Below are positions 34,828 through 45,774 of a stretch of 64,000 nucleotides of DNA, one piece after another. Source of the stretch: Charina bottae (Eukaryota; Chordata; Lepidosauria; Squamata; Charinaidae); assembly GCA_023362775.1 (NCBI GenBank), contig JALMGJ010000014.1, forward strand, positions 682,001 through 746,000, read 5' to 3'. The position numbers and the translations under genes are program-made. Numbering within the stretch: the first letter of the stretch is position 1; each line of letters starts with the position of its first letter. Below the pieces are notes generated by a model, which saw nothing but the letters and a program-made list of their open reading frames with translations, was not told where the DNA came from and did no database searches.

Positions 34828-37800
34828 ATGGTGTGGCTCAAGCTCACGATGCAGCTCTTCTTCCTCGGGGCCTCGCTGGTTTCGCCGGCTTACTTCCAAC
34901 AGCCCCCCTGCGAGATTGTCAAGAAGACGGTGGCACGGGGCTCCTTCCAGCTGGACGTGGATCCTCCGTATTACGAGCCTAAGGCCATCTATACAGGTAT
35001 GTGCGCCCGGCAGGTCCCGCCTGGATGCTGCAAAACGCGTCTTGGCTTTGCTCTTTGCTGTACGGAGTTTCAGGCTGCCTCTCGCCAAATTTCAGCTCCC
35101 CAAACTAGAATCCACCTCCTGATTCCAGCAGACGCCCACAGAATTAGTAGAACGCTCGTTACGGTTTTCAAAAGAACCTTCCAGAAATTAGGTGACCTAT
35201 TAGGTGACCTGTAGAGCAGGTTTGTGGTGTGCTTTAGAAAGGTTTTCGCCTGGGAAAAACACTTTAGTAAATAGCCCCCCCACCCACCCACGCCGCCTTG
35301 CTGTGCAGCTATCAATGAGTAGCTTTTCAACAGAAAGTCCAGTCAAGGAGAAAGGAAGATGCCAAGCATAATCCATCACAGCAGAACCGGCAGGTATAAA
35401 CAGAGACGTCCACAAGGAGAGTCAGAAAAGGCTCGACGACAGCCGCAACCACCCAATCGCAGCCATCTTGACTTTTTTGACACACGCCCCTCCCGCAGAT
35501 GCCCCTGGGTGTGGGCCATGTATAATGGGATGTGGGAAGAACCTTGGGAGACAGGAGGAAGAGCCGCAGCCTAGACAGCGGTCTGATAAGAGATGTCTGA
35601 GCCCAAAGGAAGGATGGGGCGGAGGAAGCGTCTCAGAAGGGACCCTCCCTAGTCCTCTGGAAAGCAAAGGCAGGGGAGGGGAGAAGGGCTTTCAGACTTG
35701 CAAGATGCTGTTACTGTAACCCAGCATTTTTCAACCTTGGCAACTTTAAGATAGGTGGACTTCAATTCCCAGAATTCCCCAGCTGGCTGGGGAATTCTGG
35801 GAATTAAAGTCCACCTATCTTAAAGTTGCCAAGGTTGAGAAACGCTGCTGTAACCTTACAATAAAGGTAGTGTTAATACTCATGGTTTTGCTTCTGTCTG
35901 GACTACCTCGAAGGGCTGACATCATGTCAGTGGGGAGCATCGTGTTCAACCCCACTTGAGAACTGTGCCCAAAGGCTTTTGTTGAACCCTCGTAGACCTC
36001 CTCAGCACATGAGCCAGCACGGACTTGAACTCACAGCTGAACTCCACAAGTAGTGGAGAGTTGCAATGTCGGTGGCTGTTGTGGGTCTTCCGGGCTGTGT
36101 GGCCGTGTTCTGGAAGTTGTGGTTCCTAACGTTTCGCCAGCATCTGTGGCCGGCATCTTCAGAGGGCAGGAGCACAGACAGAAGCGATTTCTCTGTGCCC
36201 AGGTAGAGTGGCAATGTTTGTTTTCTATTTATAGAGCTAAGTTATAGGAGATTAGGTGGGGTTTTTTGTTGTGTTGAAATGTTAACGAGTGGCAATTTCA
36301 ATTTCAACACAACAAAAAACCCCACCTAATCTCCTATAACTTAGCTCTATAAATAAAAAACAGACATTGCCACTCTACCTCTCTACCACTCTACCTGAGC
36401 ACAGAGATTTTGTTTCTGCCTGTGCTCCTGCCCTCTGAAGATGCCGGCCACAGTTGCTGGCGAAACGTTAGGAACCACAACTTCCAGAACACGGCCACAC
36501 AGCCCGCAAGACCCACAACAGCCATCGAACTCCGGCCGTGAAAGCCTTCGACAATACAGTTGCAATGTCCTTTTCCAAAGAGCGAGGGAGAATTCTCCAG
36601 TTCTTCCCTCCTTAAAAGACGGTCACGAATGGGACCTCTCTTCTACCACTTGCACTGCAAGACTTGGGGGGCGATGCCTCTGGCCGCAACATCAGGGAGA
36701 GACAGTTTCTTGGCCCGGACATACGAAACGGGCCAGGATTATGTCACACCTTGCCAGGCAAACAAGCTCAGCGCATCTCGGCAGACCTATCCCACATGTC
36801 TGAATGGGTGGCCAGATAGGTTTCCCACAAAGTTCCAGGGCAGGAGAACGCTGGGAGCAATGGGCGTCTCCTCTGACCCCAAAGGGCTGCCATTTCAGTT
36901 CAGGCCAAGGAAACAGCAGGAGGGACATGTCACCCTTTGCCACAGGCTACTTAAAGAGGAGACTGAACAGACGTTGGATTTACAGACATTCATGGGTAAA
37001 CCAGGCCACATTTTGGCAAGGGAGGACAATTCTAAGTTCTATCAACTCCAAGGCATCCTAAAATGTCCTTCTCATCCAGAAGAGACCTGAAAGATTGGAA
37101 TAATAATGAGGGGAGGGTTTCAAACCACCCAGCCTCCGCCAGGGCAGGCTGGCTGCCTTGTGCCCCCATTGCAGAAGCTGAACCCTGAGGCCAGCTAACG
37201 AAACATTCAGTGTCTTGGTTCATACGGCTGTTTTTTCCATTTCGCAACTCGCTCGTTTAATCGAAACGCAACCTGGGATTGGCCCCGCCTTATGAGTCAG
37301 ATGCAGCCCACAGACAGGAATGCTGGAAGTCCAGACCCAGCCTGGCTTTAGACCTCCTGGAATTTTCCTCCAGCATCTCATCACCCCAAGGCGCTTTTGC
37401 GTTTTCTCCCGAATAAAAATACCTTTCGCTTTCTCCTTTCCTCTCCAGTATCTATTAGCGGAGCACAGAACGCCACCTCCGTTATTTTACAAATTGTGCC
37501 TCCCGAGAACACTTCTGGGGGCTTGTGGGAAGAGGAAAACCGACTGGTCAGCTGCAGTGCCACGGAGAGCGTGATGCAGAAAAACTTCTCCGGCCCTGGC
37601 ATCCGGACCCGCTGGATTTCCCCAAGCTCTCCCAGCACTGGATCTGCACAGATAAGGTGAGGTCCCGGATGGCTTGCTAGGAGGAGGCATCCCGAAGAAT
37701 GGACAGCTCTAGGGAGCTTGCAACTTACTCTTCAAATGTCCACCTGCTCTTCCTTCAAAGGATTCAGGATTCGCACAAACACATGCATGGCTTCTCGTGT

Positions 37801-39320
37801 GTGTGTGCGCGCACACGCGCACACACACACACACCTACTTTTTATCTTCACTGCAATCCTGTGAGGAAGGTTAGACTGAAAGATTAATGACCCAAGTGTC
37901 AACTTTAAAAAATGGAGACAGATTTTTCAGCCCCAAGAGCTAAATAGAAGTTCCATTTACCAGGGAAGTATATCTCACAAGAGCAAAAGCGGAGGACAGG
38001 CACATGGCCTCTTCAGGCCCTTCTTTTCGGCTTCTCCGGGCTGGCCATTCAGGTCATCCAGCATCTTGGATGATCTACCTGTTCTTTTCATCCAGCTCCC
38101 TGGTAGGGGTGGGGCACCCTTCCTTCCTCACTGTCTGAAAGGAGAAGCCCACTGCCCATTTGGTAGATGCACCATAGCTTTAGCAACACGCAGGGGACTG
38201 AATTAAATAGCTTACACAGCCTCCTTGATTTCTACAACTTTTAGGCCTTTCAGGAAGCATGCTAAATTAATTCAAGAATTGCCATAACAGATGAGTGAGA
38301 TGAGGAAGGTTAATTAGAAAGGCAAAGGAACATGCTTTGTGTAAGAGAAGCCATGAGAAAAGTATTATTTCTCAAATGAGAAGCCGTCAAAATTAAGCAT
38401 TTCAGTTGATCATCAGGTAGCAACGGCCTGATCCGATTGCTCAGTGCTCATTTGAGAAAGGCATCTGCGGTCCCCTATTTTCAGTTAGTGCCGTCTGTTT
38501 TTCGGGGGGGGGGGCATTTTGCCTGTCCCAGGCTTTAATCCATCATCAGTTCTATGAGACAAAGTTCGTTTCAGGGGCAGGTCGAGGAACAGCACTTCAC
38601 ACACCAGAAGGCCCTTGCCGAAATCTGAACTCTTCCTGCCGGCAGAGTCGAATCAGGGACTCCCAGGTGCCAAACATGACAAAACTTGCACAAAAGATGA
38701 GCTTATACCACCTGCCGGCGACAGAATAATTGTTTTATTCCTCTTACAATTAATCAGCATTCTGATTCTATGGCTGTGATCACCAGGGAACGCCTTGTAA
38801 AGAGGGCTACAAATAACTGAATGTTGGTGATGGTCAAGCTGGCTCTTCTGCCTCCAGTTCTGGGAATTGTATGCCCAGCACAACAGGAAGCCACACATTT
38901 GAAACTGGAATCAAACAGTTCTTGCTTTCCTAAAGTCCTTTTGAGACTTTCTATGGACCGGCTTGTCGCCCGAGCATGATGTCGTGGGCTGAGAGAGAGG
39001 GACTGGCCCAAGGTCACCCAGCCGGCTTTCATGCCTGAGGCGGGACTAGAACTCCCGGTTCACCGTCTCCCGGTTTCTAGCCTGGAGCCTTAACCACTAC
39101 GCCAAACCGGCTCTCATGTTCTTTCTGCTTGTTTGTTTCAAAACAGGGCCTTTGTCTCCTTTGTCAACGGGACCACTCTGCTGCAGACAGAGACACTGGA
39201 AGGAGGTAATTTTAGCAGCTTTCTCCTCCCTAGGAAAAACTGCTTGGGAAAATATTGATATTTGCAACTATAGTTTGGTTTTGTGGCTCGCCAGCTAGTT
39301 TGGTGGTGGTGGTGGTGGTA

Positions 39321-39369
<49 letters not shown>

Positions 39370-40630
39370 TTCTATCCCGCCTTTATTATTTTTATAAATA
39401 ACTCAAGGCAGCAAACATACCTAATACTCCTTCCTCCTCCTATTTTCCCCACAACAACAACCCTGTGAGGTGGGCTGGGCTGGGAGAGAGGGACTGGCCC
39501 AAGGTCACCCGGCTGGCTTTCATGCCTAAGGCGGGACTAGAACTCTCAGTCTCCTGGTTTGCCATTGGCTCCTTCCTAGGGCTGAGAGACAGGGACTGGC
39601 CCAAGGTCACCCAGCCGGCTTTCATGCCTAAGGCGGGACTAGAACTCTCAGGCTCCTGGTCTGCCATTGGCTCCTTCCTAGGGCTGAGAGAGAGTGACTG
39701 GCCCAAGGTCACCCAGCCGGCTTTCATGCCTAAGGCGGGACTAGAACTCTCAGTCTCCTGGTTTGCCATTGGCTCCTTCCTAGGGCTGAGAGACAGGGAC
39801 TGGCCCAAGGTCACCCAGCCGGCTTTCATGCCTAAGGTGGGACTAGAACTCTCAGTCTCCTGGTTTCTAGCCCGTTGCCTTAACCACTAGACCAAACTGG
39901 CAAACTTGAAACCTACGGTTCAAAGCATTGAGCAAAGCTAGGATATGGATGGATTCAGCGAAGGAATTCAGTGTGTTGGGTGAAAGCAGGCCAACCACGG
40001 CGCCAGCTGTGAACTGCACTCTTAGCATCCTGCCTCAAACTCTGCAGATGCTCAGGACGGTACACACAACTTGTGCTCTGTACTGTGTTGCCGTCCTTCC
40101 CCAAGAAAGCCTGGGAGACAGGTGTGTCCACAGGGGACGACCAAAAGAGTGAAGAAGGCAGGAGTGACAGTGCAGGGGAAACTCCAGTGCCCCTGAAAAC
40201 CAGGCAGAGCGTTCGTCTCACCTCAACTTGACTTTTTTACCATCCCCTGTGAACATCCCTGCTGGAAGGTGAGGGTTTCCAAAGATGTTTGGGTTGGCAT
40301 CACTGGAACTAGGTCTCTCCGCTTCTCCAAGTCTCTACCAGCAAAAGGACTCAGCTAATCTTGCTTCCATTTTTCCTTCCAGAGTTGGTCGCCTCAAGGT
40401 CATCCTCGGTCCCCCAGCCAACCAGCAGCCCCCACAAGCCAGCTGTGCACAACAACCCTACTGATAGTCACCCCCACATCAACTCCACTGTACTCCACCA
40501 TAATTTTGCATCTTCCCACCAGTGGACAAAAGATCCACACAGTTCGGTCTCTGTGGCCCAAGCCAGTTCATTCCTTCTCGCCTTCATGCAGCTTCTTTCC
40601 ATCTCTCTTGGATACAAGCTTCTGGCCTAA
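34828..40630 (+). CDS. PLET1: PLET1-like secreted, GPI-anchored glycoprotein (4 coding exons)
   Basis: Exons 34828-34996, 37449-37656, 39147-39205 and 40383-40630 join in frame (phases 1, 2, 1) at GT/AG sites, giving 227 aa. Residues 8-21 (MQLFFLGASLVSPA) are a signal peptide. The middle has Cys28 and Cys92 and N-glycosylation sequons at Asn64, 77, 102 and 133. A Ser/Pro/His-rich stalk holds another at Asn179. The last about 20 residues (FLLAFMQLLSISLGYKLLA) are hydrophobic with no cytoplasmic tail, as in a GPI-attachment signal, with a likely site near Ala206-Ser208. Length, four exons, topology and the adjacent PTS match PLET1, a surface protein of mammalian trophoblast and epithelial progenitors. 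The identification rests partly on synteny. The in-frame TTG at 34798 was rejected because the ATG directly precedes the signal peptide. Confidence 0.82.
35519..35921 (+). mobile_element. Solo-LTR-like repeat, copy A, split by a hAT MITE
   Basis: Starts TGTATAATGGG and ends GGGCTGACA, with an AATAAA at about 35862 as in an LTR polyadenylation signal. It shares several long blocks with 62395-63149 (agagccgcagcctrgacarc; gaagggctttcagacytgca; gactacctcgaagggctgac). A palindromic hAT MITE at 35722-35847 interrupts it, with a perfect 8-bp duplication CTGTAACC. Lies in PLET1 intron 1. No flanking duplication of the LTR itself was found. A foldback-family fragment precedes it at about 35440-35512. 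Confidence 0.65.
35722..35847. mobile_element. Complete palindromic hAT MITE nested in an LTR-like repeat
   Basis: Palindrome from CAGCATTTTTCAACC to GGTTGAGAAACGCTG. Target duplication CTGTAACC at 35714-35721 and 35848-35855 is perfect. Its absence from the homologous LTR copy at 62395 confirms a discrete insertion. Confidence 0.95.
36131..36162 (-). ncRNA. Hammerhead-ribozyme-like core (left arm)
   Basis: - strand: CTGAAGA, stem II GCCGGC/GCTGGC (one G-U) around a short loop, then GAAAC. Mirror of the copy at 36435-36466. Stems I and III not established. Confidence 0.6.
36435..36466 (+). ncRNA. Hammerhead-ribozyme-like core (right arm)
   Basis: CTGAAGA, then GCCGGC-CACAGTT-GCTGGC, then GAAAC: the hammerhead core arrangement with a 6-bp stem II. 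This family differs from the 4.7-6.0 kb element in stem II sequence but keeps the core residues. Confidence 0.62.
38984..39116 (-). mobile_element. SINE head fragment, tRNA-derived, in PLET1 intron 2
   Basis: On the - strand it begins gagagccggtttggcgtagt and ggttaaggctccaggctaga, and continues through ttctagtcccgcctcaggca to ctctctctcagccc. This is the head and core of the SINE family whose full copies are at 39310-39903 and 61203-62066. It ends 30 bp before PLET1 exon 3. Confidence 0.8.
39301..39369. repeat. (TGG)n(ATT)n microsatellite
   Basis: (TGG)n at 39301-39319 and (ATT)n at 39320-39369, formed at the 3' end of the adjacent reverse-oriented SINE. Confidence 0.95.
39370..39903 (-). mobile_element. 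SINE with 102-bp internal tandem array (4 units), PLET1 intron 3
   Basis: Reading the - strand: head gccagtttggtctagtggtt, then repeated core units, then a tail with caacaacaaccctgtgaggt complement and an ATAAAGGCGGGATA end. Units are spaced exactly 102 bp (markers near 39491, 39593, 39695, 39797). Because 102 is divisible by three, both strands have open frames built of 34-residue repeats (129 and 141 codons); these are not genes. Confidence 0.88.
40170..40265. repeat. Foldback family partial copy in PLET1 intron 3
   Basis: ctcacctcaacttgactttt, ttaccatcccctgtgaacat and ccctgctgg match the right arm of the foldback family. It ends about 115 bp before PLET1 exon 4. Confidence 0.55.
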
Positions 40631-41772
40631 GATCTGCCCCTTTGCAAAGTCCAAATGTTTGGAGCATCCTCCCATCTTTGCAGACAACCAGAATGTAAAA
40701 CCTGATGGACTGATTTTCTTGGGAACAAAATATCCCTCTGCCCCCCCCCCAAAAAAAAATCCCTTTTCTCCCCTGTCTCCCTCCCTCTCTCTCCTGCACC
40801 TCAGTGGTTGATTCCAGAAACGTTTCAGCAGCTGTCTTGTCCCAATCCAAAGAGAAATGACCCAAGGCATTGTAATTAGAGGGAAAATCCAGCCTGAGTT
40901 GTATTTGCACCCTCTATGGCTTCAAGACACAATAAGAAACTAAAAGGTCAACAAATTCCTGCCCCAATTCAGCTGCCTGAGGCAGATTGTCAATTCACCT
41001 AACAGTGAGGCCGTTCTGGATCCAAAGATGCAAAACTTATTTTAAATGTATTTTACTACAACCTAGGCAAAAATAGTCTAAAAAGTAGACCCCATAGCTT
41101 CTTCTTGCAAAGAGTGTTTCCATTCTCCATAGCAAGAATACCAGTGTTTCAAGGACATTTGATTTGGGGGCACACGGGGGCACCGAGGCCTGGATAATCA
41201 GACCAAATGGGTGAAATCACTGTCTCAAACTGGAACTGACAACACTATTCTCTCCGCGTCCTGCAAATATGCTGACGGAAGCATTTCAAAACAGGCAAAT
41301 CTCAACACACCACAAAAGGCTGTCCGGAATCGCTGTACTTGGGTTCCAACTGAAATACAGATTTGAAAAGTTCACAAGCTAAATTGCATCTTTTCATCTG
41401 TGGTCTGACCAACCATTTGGACTACAGATCCTCCACAACTGAGAGACCGGGAAGATTCTCTTTTTAAACTTCAGCTTTCAGCTTTTCAAACCCCCCGCTG
41501 GTAAGGCATTCTCCCCTGTAAAAATATTTTCTCCAAAAATAACTTGGGAGCTGCTGCTGCTGCTACTGTCTCTGAAGAACTCTGCTGTCTAGAGAAGAAA
41601 TTGGAGGAGGCAAGAAGAAACAGAAGAGAAAAAGAATGTTGGAAGCTCAGAGTCCAATTTTTTAGTAGGATATGTTGGACTTCCAAACGTCCTGGGCATG
41701 TTACTGATGTTTTTTGTACATACTGTGTCTTTGGAAAAAGTATTTTGAAACTCCATTTTGCTTTAAAAGGCC

Positions 41773-41778
41773 AATAAA
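41773..41778 (+). terminator. Polyadenylation signal, PLET1-like gene
   Basis: AATAAA in ggccaataaaatatcttc, followed within 20 bases by a GT-rich tgtctggtgc. It would give a 3' UTR of about 1.15 kb after the stop at 40628-40630. No earlier canonical signal in the same orientation was noticed. Confidence 0.6.
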
Positions 41779-41799
41779 ATATCTTCATAATGTCTGGTG

Positions 41800-42554
41800 C
41801 AACTGTGGCGTCTTTGGCGGTGGGACGTGATGGAATGACCAACTTCAATCTCTAGGCCTTGTTCCAACCGGATGATCTCCAATTGTGTTGGCCTACAGTT
41901 CTCATGGACCATCCTCCGATTTAGGGGAATTGTAGCCCAAACACAGCTGGAGAATTCTGGTTCAAAAAGTCCAACCAAACAAGTTGGTTAGAAAATGAAC
42001 ACATCTAGGGTCTGATTTCATCCATGTTGTGACTTTTTCAAGGTCATGGAGAAAAACAGCCAGAAATAACAAGCGTTAAATTCCCCCTTTGAATTTCGCC
42101 TCTGTTCAAAGTCACAGAAATGACTTTGAATGGCTTTTCTCCCCCTGAGGCTTCCGTCTGCTTTTTTGCTAACTCCTCTGCAAGCCAGTTTCAGCCAGAA
42201 AACCCACCCTGGCCCACCCCCTCTGTGTTGACATGCATCTAATCTTGCAGAATAACAACTGCATTTTATTGGCCCTGTGGAACACAGCATCCATTTTAAT
42301 GAAGACTTCAATGCTGCAAAGACTTATTGGATGCAAGAGGAAAATTAACCCGCAATGCCCTTGCTTTCATTTCAGCAGCTCATCAACGAACAGGAAGACT
42401 GGCTCTGCTCGAGAACACAGAGGGCCTTTTCTGTTTCTGAAAGCGAACCGATGGCGTAGTTCATTTCAATTCTCCCATCTCCTGCATGCTTTTCTCTGAA
42501 GCAACTTCCTTCATTCTGGCAGCATTAGCATTCAAGCAAGCAGTCTTTAGATCG
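41800..42554. other. Intergenic; SINE-like fragment
   Basis: 41860-41960 carries tgttggcctacagttctcat and agctggagaattctggttc, resembling the tail of a squamate SINE; weak. Nothing else recognised. Confidence 0.35.
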
Positions 42555-42618
42555 GTGTTTCTCAAACTTGGCCACTTTAAGACGTGTGGACTTCAACTCC
42601 CAGAATTCCCTAGCTTTT
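42555..42618. mobile_element. Half copy of the CAGTGTTTCTCAACC MITE
   Basis: ggtgtttctcaaacttggcc, gacgtgtggacttcaactcc and agaattccctagc: the left arm only. Confidence 0.75.
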
Positions 42619-45480
42619 GCAGACGACAAGCCACTTCATTGTGGCATCGGATGGCCTTGATGGTTTTTATACATTGAAGTTAGTTTTTAAGCTGATCCAG
42701 AGCCTCTTTCCAGCCTAGGCGACTCTGGTGTCCCATTTCTGACAGTCTCCAGCCACAATGCACAAAGATAACCACCCTCTCCCACTGTTCAGCTCGGCCC
42801 TGCCATATGGCACGCTGCTGAGTCGCCCCTTCCACAAATTTGTCCAATCAGCTTTTAAAACTTTTTTTAAAATCCTTTAGTAAACAATGTCACCTCTCAA
42901 GGGGCCTCTGAATGAAATTAGGAATTTTTTTATTATTTTTTTTTTTTGCTGCTAGTCTAACTTTTAAATTGTTCGCTGGCTAAGATTTACCTTTGTTCTT
43001 GCCTTCTGGTTGTCCAAGGTCCGCTCTGCGTAAGGCTCTGGCAAAACATTGATAAAGTTTGAGAATAGTTTGAAAAATACATCTGGAAACAGCCTAGCCA
43101 ATGGTGTGCTTCTACTTTTCAGACCCACGTCCCTTCCCCATCCTGCCCTGTCCAATTTGGGTGCCGAAGCAGGTGATACAAATGAATTCCAAATGCAAAC
43201 TCTTGGCGGGGTGGACTTCCGCGGTCTTGGCGTAAATCCTGAAATAGGTGGGAAAGGGGAAAACAAAAGCAGCCTTGAGCATGTACAGAATGCCTTTTCT
43301 TCATCACTGAGTAATCGCAGCTTCTCCGTGTATGGCTACTCTGCACATTTTGCCATCTGAAGTAATGAAAACATATTTAAACACTGCTCTCTATACACAT
43401 ATGCAATATTTTTCAATGGATGCCAGAGGTGCTGTGGAATCTTGCCCCACAAGCTACTACCTCTGAAAACAGCCTTCCCTACCTCGGGCCCTTCTGATGT
43501 GCTAGAGATGTATGGACTTCAACTCCCAGAATTCCCCAGCCAGCCATGCATGGAGTTGAAGTCCACACATCTTAAAAGTAGCCAAGTTTGAAAAACACTG
43601 TGCTAGAACTTATTTCCCATAATCCGTCCACCACCTGTGGCCATGCTGGCTGGGGAATTATGGGAAATGACTTCCAACAGGCCAGAAAGACTCCTGATTG
43701 GGCCAGGCTGTCTCAGCAGCTAAGCTATAGTCCTAAAGTGTATAAGAGTATGTGTGTGTGAAACGCAAGCCACAAAGGTATCATTGGTAAGCCAAATTTA
43801 TCCCCTCCATTTAGAGATCCCTGCCAAATTTTGGAGCCTGACTTACCCATAATGTTATCTTACTTTGTCTGAAGCACCCGTGTTTAATTTGAGAGGAGTG
43901 AGGAATTAGTTGTAGTCAGCTGGCTCCAATTAGTCACTCGCCAGTGAACTGAACATCAACAGTTGTGGGTTTTTTGAGCACCCCAGCTTCAAGGACCAGA
44001 ATCTGCAGCAGCAGAGATAACAGAATGGGAGAATACATGTTTTTCTTCAAGTTGCCCTATTTTGTGGTTAGAACTTTGCTAGATAAATGTCTGCAGGCAC
44101 TGGAATCATGCATTTAAACACAAACCTTTCAAAGACTCAGCTGACACTAACCACATAAGAAATATGTTGTCACAAAGCTATGTAAAGGACATCGGTTGTG
44201 TAGTTTGCACTGGCTTGCCCTTCTGTTCATGACACTCTTTTAGGATGATGGTTTAACTGCTGCTTCTTTCCTTCTTCTGTTCTTTTTCTCCTGATTTATA
44301 TTTCCATACGTAAGCTCTCCTGAATGTGACTTTTTCACAGAAAGATGGACATAAATGTTTAAACTGCTCCTTTTCTATTTATAACATTCAGGCATGAATT
44401 ATGGAAAACTGTGTAAGGGGGCTGGTTTCTCTGCTTGGCACACAGAATAGAAATGGAGGCACCGAACCCCATTTATCTAGGGATGTTGTCTATCTTAGAC
44501 AACCAATGCCCTCAGAGACGGCTTCCCCAGGTGGGTCGTTCCTCCTCCTGCTTGGCTCCATGGGTGGTGGGTGGCAGATACTTCAAGACCGGCACTTCCA
44601 GGCAACTTTAGTGGGACTGGGCCTCTGTCCCTTTGCCCTTCAAAGTGTGCTGCCAATCCACATCTTGCCAATTGCAGAGCGGAAAGTCACCCCATCCTGG
44701 AAAGAAACATTACCAACCAGTTCTCACGAACCAAACCAATTGAGTCTGGACTCATCACCACAAGCCACGATCCACCAAAGGGTGGGCAGACCCAGGGCTC
44801 ATGGAAGGAATGGGAGGTTGCTTCACACCGCTTGACATCAATGGGTTGCAATTCCAGCAAGCTTCCTTTGGAGCAGAATTTGGGCAGGATGATGCAGCCG
44901 TCAACAATTCAGAAGAGGCAATAGCATGGATCGAGGTCTTGCATATGTGGTGGAGTTTGTTGAAGAAGGAGCAGCAATCCTTCTTCCTTAAGCACGGCTG
45001 CATTTGCAGAACACACTGGATCTGGTTCCTGAATTAACCCAATTTCTCAGTTGGCCCACAAATTAACCGCACGCTGAATGACAAAAAAGTGACAACAAGC
45101 AAGGTGAAGGCTAACCAATTAGTCTTTGTACACACTGTCCCTTTAATTGACTTATTGATTTATTTCCTCTTAAGAATGAGATGGACGGAGAGCAAGCTCA
45201 GATTTGTCTGCACAAGTAAGGGAAGGTGCTTGTGGGCAAGCACCGTGTTTAAGCGATGTCCACATTAGTTGTGGTCCCACCATGTGTCCCCCACTGGCTT
45301 TCTGCTCATAGACTGAAATTAGGAATGGTATGTTGGCGGGCTCATGAGATTTCCAACAAGGTGAGCAACAGCAGCTTATGAGCAGAGAGAAGAGTCATTT
45401 CAAGAAGAGCTCCAGGGGTAAAGGAACGTAGAGGACGGGGAAGGGAGGAGTAAGCCGCAAGTCCTAAGAAAGAGGAAAGA
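42619..45480. other. Intergenic; one MITE at 43507-43599
   Basis: 43507-43599 is a shortened palindromic MITE with GTGCTAGA duplications (43499-43506, 43600-43607). The 144- and 117-codon frames at 44401-44924 overlap in different phases and have no domain; not called. No other feature seen. Confidence 0.45.
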
Positions 45481-45481
45481 G

Positions 45482-45774
45482 TGAGAAAGAAACTCCCCAT
45501 AACCCCGCCTTGATTTCATTTAGCATCAGATGGAGCCGAGAGAGAAACTTGGACAGACTATCGGGACCAATCGAAGAGACTCGATTGACTATCGGGAGTA
45601 TGCCACCCCTTTGAAGCAGGCACAGTCAAGGAACAGGCAGAGCAGGGATTCCAGGAATACTCTTGCATTGGGGCAAGGTAGAATAATAGAGTTTTGAAAG
45701 CCTGGCCAAGTTTCTCTCGGCCCCATCTGATACTAAACAAAATCAAGGCGGGGTTATGGGGAGTTTCTTTCTCA
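45482..45774. repeat. Foldback with about 70-bp arms
   Basis: Arms 45482-45552 and 45706-45774 are inverted near-identical copies (aaactccccataaccccgcc against ggcggggttatggggagttt) separated by about 153 bp. The loop contains actatcggga twice. No target duplication was found at the outer ends. Confidence 0.85.

Larger units (their letters stand above)
36071..36557 (+). mobile_element. Penelope-type foldback element, 487 bp
   Basis: Flanked by a perfect 12-bp duplication AGTTGCAATGTC (36059-36070, 36558-36569). Two inverted pLTR-like arms of about 220 bp meet at about 36280-36300 around a short spacer. An asymmetric tail ends gtgaaagccttcgacaatac. The architecture copies the element at 4705-6023 but the sequence is a different family and there is no reading frame between the arms. 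Lies in PLET1 intron 1. Confidence 0.85.

Noticed and set aside
39440..39890. Frames of 129 (-) and 141 (+) codons with similar repeats
   Set aside because: The same 102-bp SINE array, in opposite orientation.
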